A DNA stretch of 64,000 nucleotides from positions 42,632-106,631 of the forward strand of contig UESW01004239.1 in the NCBI GenBank assembly GCA_900491605.1, in the 5' to 3' direction. Positions within the stretch are counted from its first letter, which is position 1. Each line of letters opens with the position of its first letter. Source of the DNA: Calamus simplicifolius. Lineage: Eukaryota; Streptophyta; Magnoliopsida; Arecales; Arecaceae. Both the position numbers and the translations under genes were made by a program. Below are positions 30,957 through 42,311 of this stretch, in pieces. The notes beneath the pieces were generated by a model, which had not been told where the DNA came from, made no database searches, and worked only from the letters and a program-made list of their open reading frames with translations.

Positions 30957-33923
30957 TTAAAGGTCGGGAACCACGTCAGTTCCAGGGGAACCCCCAGTTA
31001 CATCTGCAGGGGCATGACTTGATTCACCCTTCTCAAGTATCTTCGCCTCCTTGGCAACGGTCTGCGAATGCCCTCCAGAAGCTGCGGCCTCGCTGGGACC
31101 TAGGACGGCACCAGGATCAGTATCGGAGGCGTCGATATACTCATCCTCCTCTTCGCCCCTAGAGTCGCCGACGTCGAGAGCTTCGGCATCAAGGAAAGAA
31201 AGATCCCATTCCGGATGCTCGCTGGATATCTTGTCTTTGCACTCTTCCACTCCAAGTTGGAAGGCGTCAGCGCCAATTACGTCCTGCTCGCCCTTGAGCA
31301 TAGTGAGTTGCACCTCAGCCTCGGCAACTTGCCTCTCAGCCTCCGTGACTTGAGCCCGCAGAATAACAGTTTGCTCCTCGAACTCGCCGGCCCGCGCCTC
31401 GAGTTCTGAACTCCTACTTCGGCTAGACGTGAGCTCACCTTGCAAGGCCCAATTATCCAGCCCTAACCTTGCCACCTGTGAAACCGAAATCAGTCAGCAC
31501 CATGAGGAACCAACAAAAGAAGCTAAGAAAGATGGGGGAATAAGGTTGTACCTCCTCCTCTTGTCGGGCCAACCTTTTGGTCAGCTCCTCGGCCTCACCC
31601 CTGGCCCTCACTTTATCGGCCCTAACCAACTCGATCCTTTCTTGGAGAGTGTCAATCCTCGACTGCTTCTCTTCGACCTCTCCTCGGGCCTGGGATAGCT
31701 CGTTACTCAGCCAGGCTATCATCCCCTCGTGCCATTTAACGCTGACTTTCAAGTCAGCAACTTCGCCATAGCGCCGCTGCAGCTTCTCCTCTACTTCACT
31801 GAGCATTCTGGTCAGGCGCTTTCTCTCGTCGGCAGCCTCCTTCCCCAGCTGACCCAAACTCTCATTATGTTCCCGCCACATCGCCGCCACTTCCTCAGAA
31901 TGCTTCGACTTAACTCGAGCCAGCTCCAAGCATGCGTCGTTGTTCTTTGCTAGGAGCCCCTGCAACTCCTCCACTTTACGCTTTTGCTTGGACGCTTCGG
32001 CCAGGATGGCCTGATACGATGCCTTCATCCCCGCCAAGCTTTTGTTGCTAATAGCCAGGAGTTCCTCGAACTTCTCGGATGTCTCTACTCACGACCGAAG
32101 TTCGGCGTTGGCTCTCCTGGCCTGAACGCTGGCCCTGTCGCCAAACTCAAATGCCAGCACATCACCCTAGAAAGCAAAACGCTCTGCAGGATAAAAAATG
32201 AGTAAGAATGTGCAATCAAATTAACCGGAAAGCATCCACCACCCAAGAGTGGTGACTCACCCGAAGCGTAGGCCCGTGTCATCTTCATGAGGGTCGTGTT
32301 ATCGATATAGGAAGAAGATGAACACTTTCGGCCATGCCCTGCTGCCCGAACGCAGCGTCGACCAACTCCAGGTCTGCAAACTTATCCGCCGAGGGATCTG
32401 CATCCGGGTACAAGGCCGACCTCATTAAAGCAGAGAACGCTTCCTCGATGCCCACGTTCGAGCTACTGGGCTGACCATCTCCACCCGAAGGATCAACCCG
32501 GGCAACCTCCGACTGAGAAGCTTTCAACTTCCCAGCTTCTTCCGTCAAAACTCTGGCTTGAGCCTCCTCAGATAATTCGGCTAACCCGAGCTTCAGCCTC
32601 CCCAGAACCCTTCTTGAAGGAGTCTCCATCGCGGGACTCCCGTCTCGCTGCGCCCCCTCTTCTAACTTGTCTCCTTCGGCCACGGCCCCCTGCGTCTCCT
32701 CTGCAGGCTCTACCGGAGCCTCTATCCAGCCTGCTTCTTTAACCGCTATGGGCGACCGAACGTCGCTACCCCCGGACTCTCCGCTAAGGGCCCGAGAGGG
32801 AGCTCGCCCCGAACCTCATCAACTACGGCTGCTCCCTCTCCCTCTCCAACTGGGGATGGGAGTAAACCTGTGGTTGGGGAATGCCCCCCGAAAACGACGA
32901 CCTCCGTCGAATCCGTCACCAGCTCATCTTTTAAGGGGGATGCGCCCGGATGAGCTAATGGAATGTCGTCCGAACTATCCGATAGCTCCACTACAGGAGG
33001 ACAAGGGATCCCAGCTGTCCTCCTCAAATCCTCCTCGCCTCCGGCGCTCCCGCGTGGTTATGTCGGCATCCGACGAGCATCTTACGAAAGTGCGAGCCTT
33101 CTTTTCGGGCCCACTTCCCTCCGCGACGCCGCTCTCCCCTGGGCGCTTGCCTCTCTTCCTCTTCGCAAGGCTCGACCACGCCGACCTCTTGGCTGCAAAA
33201 GCAGAGGGTATACAGTTAAATCTAAACATGTTCGCCTGGATAACAAATAATGGAGAAGACAAAAGGGAGGACTCACCTTGCGGGTCCAGAAGACTAAGCC
33301 TGGCGGCAAAAAGGGCACCCTTCGATAGCAAGTCATTGGCCGAGAACACCTGGCCGTTGCGGAGGACGTCCAAATCTCTCTCCTCTTGCTCAGACAAAGC
33401 CGGATGCATCTCTGCATCCCGAATGAAATTTCCCCATCTCGAGGAAAGTCGGAACCAATGTTCCCCTCTGCGATGACGAACCTACTCTTCCATCCCTTTA
33501 TGGAGGACGGCTTATCCATGATCGTATTAAAGGACCTCCGAGGTCTGATGTATGGCCACTTCGATTTCCTCCCGGGTATTAAATGATAGCAGGCGCGAAA
33601 AAGAGGGAGAGTGGCGACAATCCGAATCTGGTGGCACATTGAGATAAATCTGATGATGCTCCGCCAGCTGTTTGGGGCCACCATCGCCGGACAGATGTTG
33701 TAGTGAGTCATCATTTCCTTACCAAGGGGTGGAGAGGAAACCGGAAGCCTGCTTTCAAGCTGTCTTTGTAAACGAAGACCCCGTGCTCCAGATCTCACGA
33801 GACCCTATATTCAGGCTCCGGCACTCGCAGAACGACATCTGGGGGTATGCCGTACCTCTGGCGAATCCTTCCCACATCCTCGGCAACGACCTCCATAGCT
33901 ACGTCGTCGGGACTCATCGTCAT
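30957..33923 (-). pseudogene. Antisense four-exon gene, copy in unit 1
   Basis: Same gene as at 15372-18345, on the minus strand. Start ATG 33923, intron 1 at 33193-33276, stop at 30957-30959. The coiled-coil exons 3-4 are well preserved (32037-31560 and 31480-30957). Exon 3 carries the TGA seen in most copies, near 32091. Exons 1-2 carry several frameshifts (near 33715, 33440, 33050 and 32745). No function can be assigned beyond the transposon-domain plus coiled-coil architecture. Confidence 0.72.
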
Positions 33924-34314
33924 CCTAGCCGGAAAAAGCACCAGGCGGAACGGCAAACATCGCGGAAGACGAGTCTCTCCAGAAAATAGAATGAGAGAAT
34001 ATTTCAAACAGACACTGCGCTGCTATCACTTTGCTTCCCCCCTAAGGAAGCCATCTTAAGAAGGTGAGGCACTTCGCCCGAGGTGTCCGAAACCGCCTCG
34101 ATAAACACCGCATTAATGGGATTTCCTACATGGAGTGTCCCTAACCGTCACCCCTGGAGGAGCCTTACGCACGAAGGCATGATGACCCTGCTGCATTAAT
34201 TAGGGCATCATTGCACGGGCTGTCTAAACCAGATCATTCCATCCAAAGCGTGCCACATGGACTTATACTCCCTATGCCCGAACCTACGCTTCGAACTAGG
34301 GAGTGGAGGGCATG

Positions 34315-35179
34315 TATTGGGGGTAAAATCATCATTGCATCAATATCTGTGCGAGAAGGCTAAGACCGACCCCATCCCTTCGCCCGCCAGGATATCCCCA
34401 AGCTCCCTGCAGCTTTTCTCTCCCGAGCTTCCATAGCTCGCCTCTCCCGAGCTTCCATAGCTCGCCTCTCCCGAGCTTCCATAGCTCGGCCCTCCCGAGC
34501 TTCCATAGCTCGACCCTTCCGAGCTTCCATAGCTTGGCTCTCCTGAGCTTCCATGGCTCGGCTTCACCAAGCTTCCATGGCTTGGCTTCACTGAGCGATC
34601 CACGATCCAATACACACCTCCACGGAACCTGACGCTGGAGAGCCTAGGCCTATCGTAACAACATCCCAGGCAAGGAATCATGTTGAGAAGTGGTCTAGAA
34701 CCTAACACAGCTACCTGGGACCTACACACCAACCAGATCTCAAGCGATCAACGATCAAGGGGCTCTCCTAACCGTTGATCCCCTAACAAACAAGATATGG
34801 ATCCCAACAGCCCCACAACGGCCCGATTCGATCCATCTCCGTATCCTAACAACCTTTGAACCTTCTAGAAGGTGCTCAAGATCCAAGTAACAGCCTATAA
34901 ATATGACACTCCCAGATTCCCTAGGTATGCGCTCACACCCTCACTCTCACTCTCCCACTCTCGCCAGCTGCTCGTCGATGCTCTCCCCCTTTTTGAGCTT
35001 TCGATCGGCCGCCCCTGGAGAGACTCCCCGGAGAGATCCACCTCCCCGTTTTCTGATTGATCGCTGATTTTCTCCCACTAACTTGAGATCGGAGGGTCTT
35101 CCATGGAGGGCCACCCCCAACGCCTCTCGCGCGAGGACTTGTGTGCAGGTCCGCCCCTGGAGATCGACTGCGCCCGAGT
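34315..35179 (+). repeat. LTR in unit 1, lacking its last 25 nt
   Basis: Starts TATTGGGGGTAAAATC, so the terminal TG has mutated to TA. TATAAATA at 34895-34902, seven copies of the 24-bp U3 repeat, and it breaks off at the tandem-duplication junction before the terminal CA. The preceding GGGAGTGGAGGG is the PPT. Confidence 0.82.
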
Positions 35180-36053
35180 TGTGCGCTCTCCATATGATCT
35201 CCGGGGCTCATCCCCTAAGGGCGAGCCATCCTTCAACAGCTCCTTCATCGCCCTAGCCATCCGGAGGCGAAGGGCTTATGAGAGGGAAGCTCGATCCTCC
35301 CACTCGCAACGCCAAAGAAATAAGCATGGTGGAAACTCCAATGGGAAAGAAACATTGGGGACGACCTAACACGACCCCTCTTCCCCTTTTTATAAGCAAA
35401 AATGGACCGGGAACAGCTACCAAGGCTGGAAGCCCCGAGATTCAAACACCTGGCCCATGCCTCCACGTGGCCTTCCCAGGATGGATGCAGCGCCCCATTG
35501 CGCGCCGAGCCCACCGTCTGAACTGTGACACATGCAAAGATTTTCTTTTGATCCCGAATCGCGATCATTAAACACAGAGAATCGCCCACTGACCTTACGA
35601 AATCTGGCAGGATCAGGAGATCGTCCTACGAAAGTAATACCCTCCAATGGTAAATGGGTGCGTGCGCCGCATGTTAAGATGACCCGCGTGGGAAAAGAAC
35701 AATGCCCTAAAAACCTTTCGGAAAGCACCATAACAACTTTGTGTTCCCCACAGTGTCGTATCATCAATTTCGGTAAAATAAAAACTGGTCTACCTGCAGA
35801 ACGGCAGGGCACTGGTAGGACAGCAAAAAGCACAAAAACCGATTGTTCGTCGATTGCTCCCCAATGAAGCTAATTGCTCGAAGAACTTGTGCAACAAAAT
35901 TGAGCGTCTCAAAGCAAAAATGAGCGCGAAGGCTACGCAAACCCTTCTTTCACTCACCGAAAAAGGAAGTGACAAAAGGAAATGAAAAATACATCAGCCC
36001 TCGAGCCACAGACACAAAATCCTGCCACATGTCGCCACTTCGGTAACCACTCT

Positions 36054-36345
36054 CATATGTCGGCCCTAGCCGACCTACTTCATCGTCGGCCCTAGCCGAC
36101 CTACTTCATTCGTCGGCCCTAGCCGACCTACTTCATCGTTGGCCCTAGCCGACCTACTTCATTCGTCGGTCCTAGCCAACCTACTTCATCATCGGTTCTA
36201 GTCGACCTACTTCATCATCGGCCCTAGCCGACCTACTTTGCTATTGGCCCTAGCCAACCTACCTCACCCGTCAGCCCTAGTCGACTTATATCGTCTGTCG
36301 GCCCCAGCCGACCTACCCTACCAGTCGGCCTTAACCAACCTACTT
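36054..36345 (-). repeat. 26-bp hairpin minisatellite, unit 2 (11 copies)
   Basis: Eleven copies of the GTCGGCCCTAGCCGAC-type unit. One unit near 36245 reads TTGGCCCTAGCCAA, so both sides of the stem have changed. Confidence 0.85.
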
Positions 36346-36640
36346 CCTTCCTCATGTCTTAATTAATCTGTTGCATCACTCAAACATGAACCAAACCAGG
36401 TCGTCCCTCGGTTCGCCAGTTAAGGCTATCGCTCAGCTTTGGGCCCAGCCAATACGTTTCCTTGATCCTGAGATGAAAATGACCAAATAGTGCCAACAAG
36501 CCGTAAGTCGCTTGTGATTGAAGCGAAATTTGGAACAAAGGACCACCCAAGAAAAAGCACTCAAATAGAAGCAGAAGGTTCATTCATTAAAAAATGTCAA
36601 GCAGAATTACAACTCGAGAAGCAAAATGAAGAAGTGACTT

Positions 36641-39615
36641 TTAAAGCTCGGGAACCACGTCAGTTCCAGGGGAACCCCCAGTTACATCTGTAGGGGCATG
36701 ACTTGATTCGCCCTTCTCAAGTATCTTCGCCTCCTTGGCAACGGTCTGCGAATGCCCTCCAGAAGCTGTGGCCTCGCTGGGACCTGGGACGACACCAGGA
36801 TCAGTATCGAAGGCGTCGATATACTCATCCTCCTCTTCGCCCCCAGAGTCGCCAACGTCGAGAGCTTCGGCATCAAGGAAAGAAAGATTCCATTCTGGAT
36901 GCTCGCTGGATATCTTGTCTTTACACTCTTCCACTCCAAGATGGAAGGCGTCAGCGCCAATTACATCCTGCTCGCCCTTGAGCATAGCGAGTTGCACCTC
37001 AGCCTCGGCAACTTGCCTCTCAGCTTCCGCGACTTGAGCCCGCAGAATAATAGTTTGCTCCTCGAACTCGCCGGCCCGCACCTCGAGTTCTGAACTCCTA
37101 CTTCGGCTAGACGTGAGCTCACCTTGCAAGGCCCGATTATCGAGCCCTAACCTTGCCACCTGTGAAACCAAAATCAGTCAGCACCATGAGGAACCAACAA
37201 AAGAAGCTAAGAAAGATGGGGGAATAAGGTTGTACCTCCTCCTCTTGTCGGGCCAACCTTTTGGTCAGCTCCTCGGCCTCACCACTGGCCCTCACTTTAT
37301 CAGCCCTAACCAACTCGATCCTTTCTTGGAGAGTGTCAATCCTCGACTGCTTCTCTTCGACCTCTCCTCGGGCCTGGGATAGCTCATTACACAGCCGGGC
37401 TATCTTCCCCTCGTGCCATTTAATGCTGACTTTCAAGTCAGCAACGTCGCCATTGCGCCGCTGCAGCTTCTCCTCTACTTCACTGAGCATTCTGGCTAGA
37501 CGCTTTCTCTCGTCGGTAGCCTCCTTCCCCAGCCGACCCAAACTCTCATTATGTTCCCGCCGCATCGCCGCCACTTTCTAGAATGCTTCGACTTAACTCG
37601 AGCCAGCTCCAAGCATGCGTCGTCGTTCTTTGCTAGGAGCCCCTGCAACTCCTCCACTTTACGCTTTTGCTTGGATGCTTCGGCCAGGACGGCCTGATAC
37701 GACACCTTCATCCCCGCCAGGCTTTTGTTGCTAATAGCCAGGAGTTCCTCGAACTTCTCGGATGTCTCTACTCGTGACCGGAGTTCGGCGTTGGCTCTCC
37801 TGGCCTGAACGCTGGCCCCCGTCGCCAAACTCAAACGCCAGCACATCACCCTAGAAAGCAAAACGCTCTGCAGGATAAAAAATGAGTAAGAATGTGCAAT
37901 CAAATTAACCGGAAAGCATCCACCACCCAAGAGTGGTGACTCACCCGTGAAGCGTAGGCCCGTGTCATCTTCATGAGGGTCGTGTTATCGATATCAGGAA
38001 GAAGATGAACACTTTCGGCCATGCCCTGCTGTCCGAACGCAGCGTCGACCAACTCCAGGTCCGCAAACTTATCCGTCGAGGGATCTGCACTCGGGTACAA
38101 GACCGACCTCATTAAAGCAGAGAATGCTTCATCAATGCCCACGTTCGAGCTACTGGGCTGACCATCTCCACCCGAAGGATCAATCCGGGCAACCTCCGAC
38201 TGAGAAGCTTTCAACTTCCTAGCTTCTTCCGTCAGAACTCTGGCTTGAGCCTCCTCAGATAATTCGGCTAACCCGAGCGCCAGCCTCCCCAGAACCCTTC
38301 TTGAAGGAGTCTCCATCACGGGACTCCCGTCTCGCTGTGCCCCCTCTTCTAACTTGTTTCCTTCGGCCACGGCCCCCTGCGTCTCCTCTGCAGGCTCTGC
38401 CGGAGCCTCTATCCGGCCTGCTTCTTGAACCGCTGCGGGCGACCCAATGTCGCTACCCCCGGACTCTCCTGCTAAGGGCCCGAGAGGGAGCTCACCCCGA
38501 ACCTCATCAACTACGGCTGCTCCCTCTCCCTCTCCAACTGGGGACGGGAGTAAACCCGTGGTTGGGGAATGCCCCTCGGAAACGACGACCTCCGCCGAAT
38601 CCGTCACCAACTCATCTTTTATGGGGGATGCGCCCGGATGAGCTAATGGAATGTCATCCAAACTATCCGATAGCTCCACTACATGAGGACAAGGGATCCC
38701 AGTTGTCCTCCTCAAATCCTCCCTCACCTCCGGTGCTCCCGCCTTGGTTACGCCAGCATCCGACGAGCATCTTACGGAAGTGCGAGCCTTCTTTTCGGGC
38801 CCACTTCCCTCCACGATGCCGCTCTCCCCTGGGCGCTTGCCTCTCTTCCTCTTCACAAGGCTCGACCACGCCGACCTCTTGGCTGCAAAAGCAGAGGGTA
38901 TACAGTTAAATCTAAACACGTTTGTCTGGATAACAAATAATGGAGAAGACGAAAGGGAGGACTCACCTTGCGGGTCCAGAGGACTAAGCCCGGCGGCAAA
39001 AAGGGCACCCTTCGATAGCAAGTCATTGGCCGAGAACACCTGGCCGTTGCGAAGGATGTCCAAATCTCTCTCCTCTTGCTCAGACAAAGTAGGATGCGTC
39101 TCCGCATCCCGAATGAAATTTCCCCATCTCTGAGGAAAGTCGGAACCAATGTTCCCCTCGGCAATGACGAACCTACTCTTCCATCCCTTTATGGAGGATG
39201 ACTTATCCATGATCGTGTTAAAGGACCTCCGAGGTCCGACGTATGGACACTCCGATTTCCTCCTGGGTATTAAATGATAGCAGGCGCGAAAAAGAGGGAG
39301 AGTGGCGACAATCCGAATCTGGTGGCACATTGAGATAAATCCGATGATGCTCTGCCAACTATTTGGGGCCACCATCGCCGAACAGATGTTGTAGTGAGTC
39401 ATGATTTCCTTCACCAAGGGATGGAGAGGAAACCGGAAGCCTGCTTTCAAGCTGTCTTCGTAAACGAAGACCCCGTGCTCCAGATCTCGCGAGACCCTAT
39501 GTTTAAGCTCCGACACTCGCAGAACGACATCTGGGGGTATGCCGTACCTCTGGCGAATCCTTCCCACATCCTCGGCAACGACCTCCGTAGCTACGTCGTC
39601 GAGACTCATCGTCAT
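36641..39615 (-). pseudogene. Antisense four-exon gene, copy in unit 2 (best preserved)
   Basis: Start ATG 39615 (MTMSLDDVATE). Exons 39615-38967, 38882-37945, 37867-37236 and 37159-36641, separated by GT-AG introns of 84, 77 and 76 nt. Exons 1-2 are fully open. The N-terminal 200 residues resemble the 'putative gypsy type transposon' domain (GVFVYEDSLKAGFRFPLHP, SIIGFISMCHQI, SFNTIMDK). Then come a basic KRKRGKRPG patch, an acidic Ser-rich linker, and the start of the coiled coil. Exon 3 keeps CGA (Arg) where the other copies have TGA, but has a one-base loss at about 37575 in GCCACTTTCTAG. Exon 4 is open to the stop at 36641. One base from intact, so this or a sibling was recently functional. 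Role unknown; no catalytic motif is visible. Confidence 0.75.
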
Positions 39616-40006
39616 CCTAGCCGGAAAAAGCACCAGGCGGAACGGCGAATGTCGCGGAAGACGAGTCTCTCCAGAAAATAGAATGAGAGAATATTTCAAA
39701 CAGACACTGCACTGCTATCGCTTTGCTTCCTCCCTAAGGAAGCCATCTTAAGAAGGTGAGGCGCTTCGCTCGAGGCGTCCGGAACCGCCTCGATAAACGC
39801 CGCATTAATCGGGATTTCCTACATGGAGTATCCCTAACCGTCACCCCTGGAGGAGCCTTACCCACGAAGGCATGATGACCCTGCCGCATTAATTAGGGCA
39901 TCATTGCGCGGGTGTCTAAACCAGATCGTCCCATCCAAAGCGTGCCACATGGACTTATACTCCCTATGCCCGAACCTACGCTTCAAACTAGGGAGTGGAG
40001 GGCATG

Positions 40007-40850
40007 TGTTGGGGGGTAAAATCATCATCGCATCAATATCCGTGCGAGAAGGCTAAGACCGACCCCATCCCTTCGCCCGCCAGGATATCCCCAAGCTCCC
40101 TGCAACTTTTGTCTCCCGAGCTTCCATAGCTCGCCTCTCCCGAGCTTCCATAGCTCAGCCTTCCCGAGCTTCCATAGCTCGCCTCTCCCGAGCTTCCATA
40201 GCTCGGCCTTCCTGAGCTTCCATGGCTCGGCTTCACCAAGCTTCCATGGCTCGGCTTTACTGAGCGATCCACGATCCAATACACACCTTCGCGGAACCTG
40301 ACGCGGAAGAGCCTAGGCCTATCGTAACAACATCCCAGGCAAGGAATCATGTTTAGAAGTGGTCGAGAACCTAACACGGCTACCTGGGACCTACACACCT
40401 ACCAGATCTCAAGCGATCAACGATCAAGGGGCTCTCCTAGCCGTCGATCCCCTAACAAACAAGATATGGATCCCAACAGCCCCACAACGGCCCGATTCGA
40501 TCCATCTCCGTATCCTAACAACCTTTGAACCTTCCAGAAGGCGCTCAAGATCCAAGTGACAGCCTATAAATATGACACTCCCAAATTCTCTCAGGTATGC
40601 GCTCACACCCTCACTCTCACTCTCCCACTCTCGCCAGCTGCTTGTCGGTGCTCTCCCCCTTTTTGAGCTCCCGATCGGCCGCCCTTGGAGAGACTCCCCA
40701 GAGAGATCCACCTTTTTATTTTCTGATTGATCGCCGATTTCCTCCCACTGACTTGAGCGTCGGAGGGTCTTTCACGGAGGGCTACCCCCAACGCCTCTCG
40801 CGCGAGGACTTGTGTGTAGGTCCGCCCCTGGAGATCGACTGCGCTCAAGT
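40007..40850 (+). repeat. LTR in unit 2, lacking its last 25 nt
   Basis: Starts TGTTGGGGGGTAAAATC after a PPT (GGGAGTGGAGGG). Six copies of the 24-bp repeat, TATAAATA at 40565-40572. Truncated at the unit junction exactly as in unit 1. Confidence 0.85.
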
Positions 40851-41727
40851 TGTGCGCTCTCCATATGATCTCTGGGGCTCATCCCCTAAGGGCGAGCCAT
40901 CCTTCAACACCTCCTTCATCACCCCAGCCGTCCGGAGGCGAAGGGCTTATGAGAGGGAAGCTCGACCCTCCCACTTGCAACGCCAAAGAAATGAGCATGG
41001 TGGAAACTCCAATGGGAAAGAAACTTTGGGGACGACCTAACACGACTCCTCTTCCCCTTTTTATAGGAAAAAATGGACCGGGAATAGCTACCAAGGCTGG
41101 AAGCCCTGAGATTCAAACACCTGGCCCATGCCTCCACGTGGCCTTCCCAGGATGGATGCAGCGCCCCATTGCGCGCCGAGCCCACCACCTGAACTGTGAC
41201 ACATGCAAAGATTTCCTCTTGATCCCGAATCGCGATCATTAAACACAGAGAATCGCCCACTGACCTTACAAAAACTAGCAGGATCAGGAGATCGTCCTAC
41301 AAAAGTAATACCCTCCAATGGTAAATGGATGTGTGCGCCGCACGTCAAGACAACCCGCGTGGGAAAAGAACAATGCCCTAAAAACCTTCCGGAAAGCACC
41401 AGAACAACTTTGTGTTCCCCACAGTGCCGTATCATCAATTTCGGTAAAATAAAAATCGGTCTGCCTGTAGAACGGCAGGGCGCTGGCAGGACAGCAAAAA
41501 GCACGAAAACCGATTGTTCGTCGATTGCTCCCCAATGAAGCTAATCGCTCGAAGAACTTGTGCAACAAAATTGAGCGTCTCAAAGAAAAAATGAGCGCGA
41601 AGGCTACGCAAACCCTTCTTTCACTCACCGAAAAAGGAAGTGACAAAAGGAAATGAAAAATACATCAGCCCTCAAGCCACAGACACAAAATCCCGCCACA
41701 TGTTGCCGCTTCGGTAACCACTCTCAT

Positions 41728-42012
41728 ATGTCGGCCCTAGCCGACCTACTTCATCGTCGGCCCTAGCCGACCTACTTCATTCGTCGGCCCTAGCCGACCT
41801 ACTTCATCGTCGGCCCTAGCCGACCTACTTCATTCGTCGGTCCTGGCCGACCTACTTCATTGTCGGCCCTAACCGACCTACTTCATCATCGACCCTAGCT
41901 GACCTACTTTGCCGTCGGCCCTATCCGACCTACCTCACCCGTTGGCCCTAGCCGACTTATATCGTCTGTCGGCCCCAGCCGACCTACCCTACCAGTCGGC
42001 CTTAACCGACCT
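41728..42012 (-). repeat. 26-bp hairpin minisatellite, unit 3 (11 copies)
   Basis: Eleven copies of the GTCGGCCCTAGCCGAC unit, with CTACTTCAT spacers. Confidence 0.85.
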
Positions 42013-42311
42013 ACTTCGTTCCTTATGTCTTAATTAATCTGTTGCATCACTCAAACATGAACCAAACCAGGTCGTCCCTCGGTTCGCCAGTTAAGGCTAT
42101 CGTTCCGCTTTGGGCCCAGCCAATACGTTCCCTTGATCCTGAGATGAAAATGACCAAATAACGCCAACAAGCCGTAAGTCGCTTGCGATTGAAGCGAAAT
42201 TTGGAACGAAGGACCACCCAAGAAAAAGCACTCAAATAGAAGCAGAAGGTTTATTCATTAAAAAACGTCAAGCAGAATTACAACTTGAGAAGCAAAATGA
42301 AGAAGTGACTT

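Larger units (their letters stand above)
29501..35179. repeat. Tandem unit 1 of 3 in right arm (5679 bp)
   Basis: It begins TGTGCGCTCTCCATATGATC and ends in the LTR at GCGCCCGAGT, 25 nt short of the LTR end. It holds the candidate second antisense promoter, the 26-bp minisatellite, the four-exon antisense gene, PPT and LTR. Equivalent left-arm sequence is 14089-19701, present once. Confidence 0.88.
35180..40850. repeat. Tandem unit 2 of 3 in right arm (5671 bp)
   Basis: The junction with unit 1 is CGAGT/TGTGCGCTCTCC at 35179/35180. Content is identical in order to unit 1. Confidence 0.88.

Noticed and set aside
34360..34610. Short repetitive frames (MEARERRAMEA type) in the LTRs
   Set aside because: The 24-bp repeat is a multiple of three and so keeps any frame open; no start context or conservation beyond the repeat.
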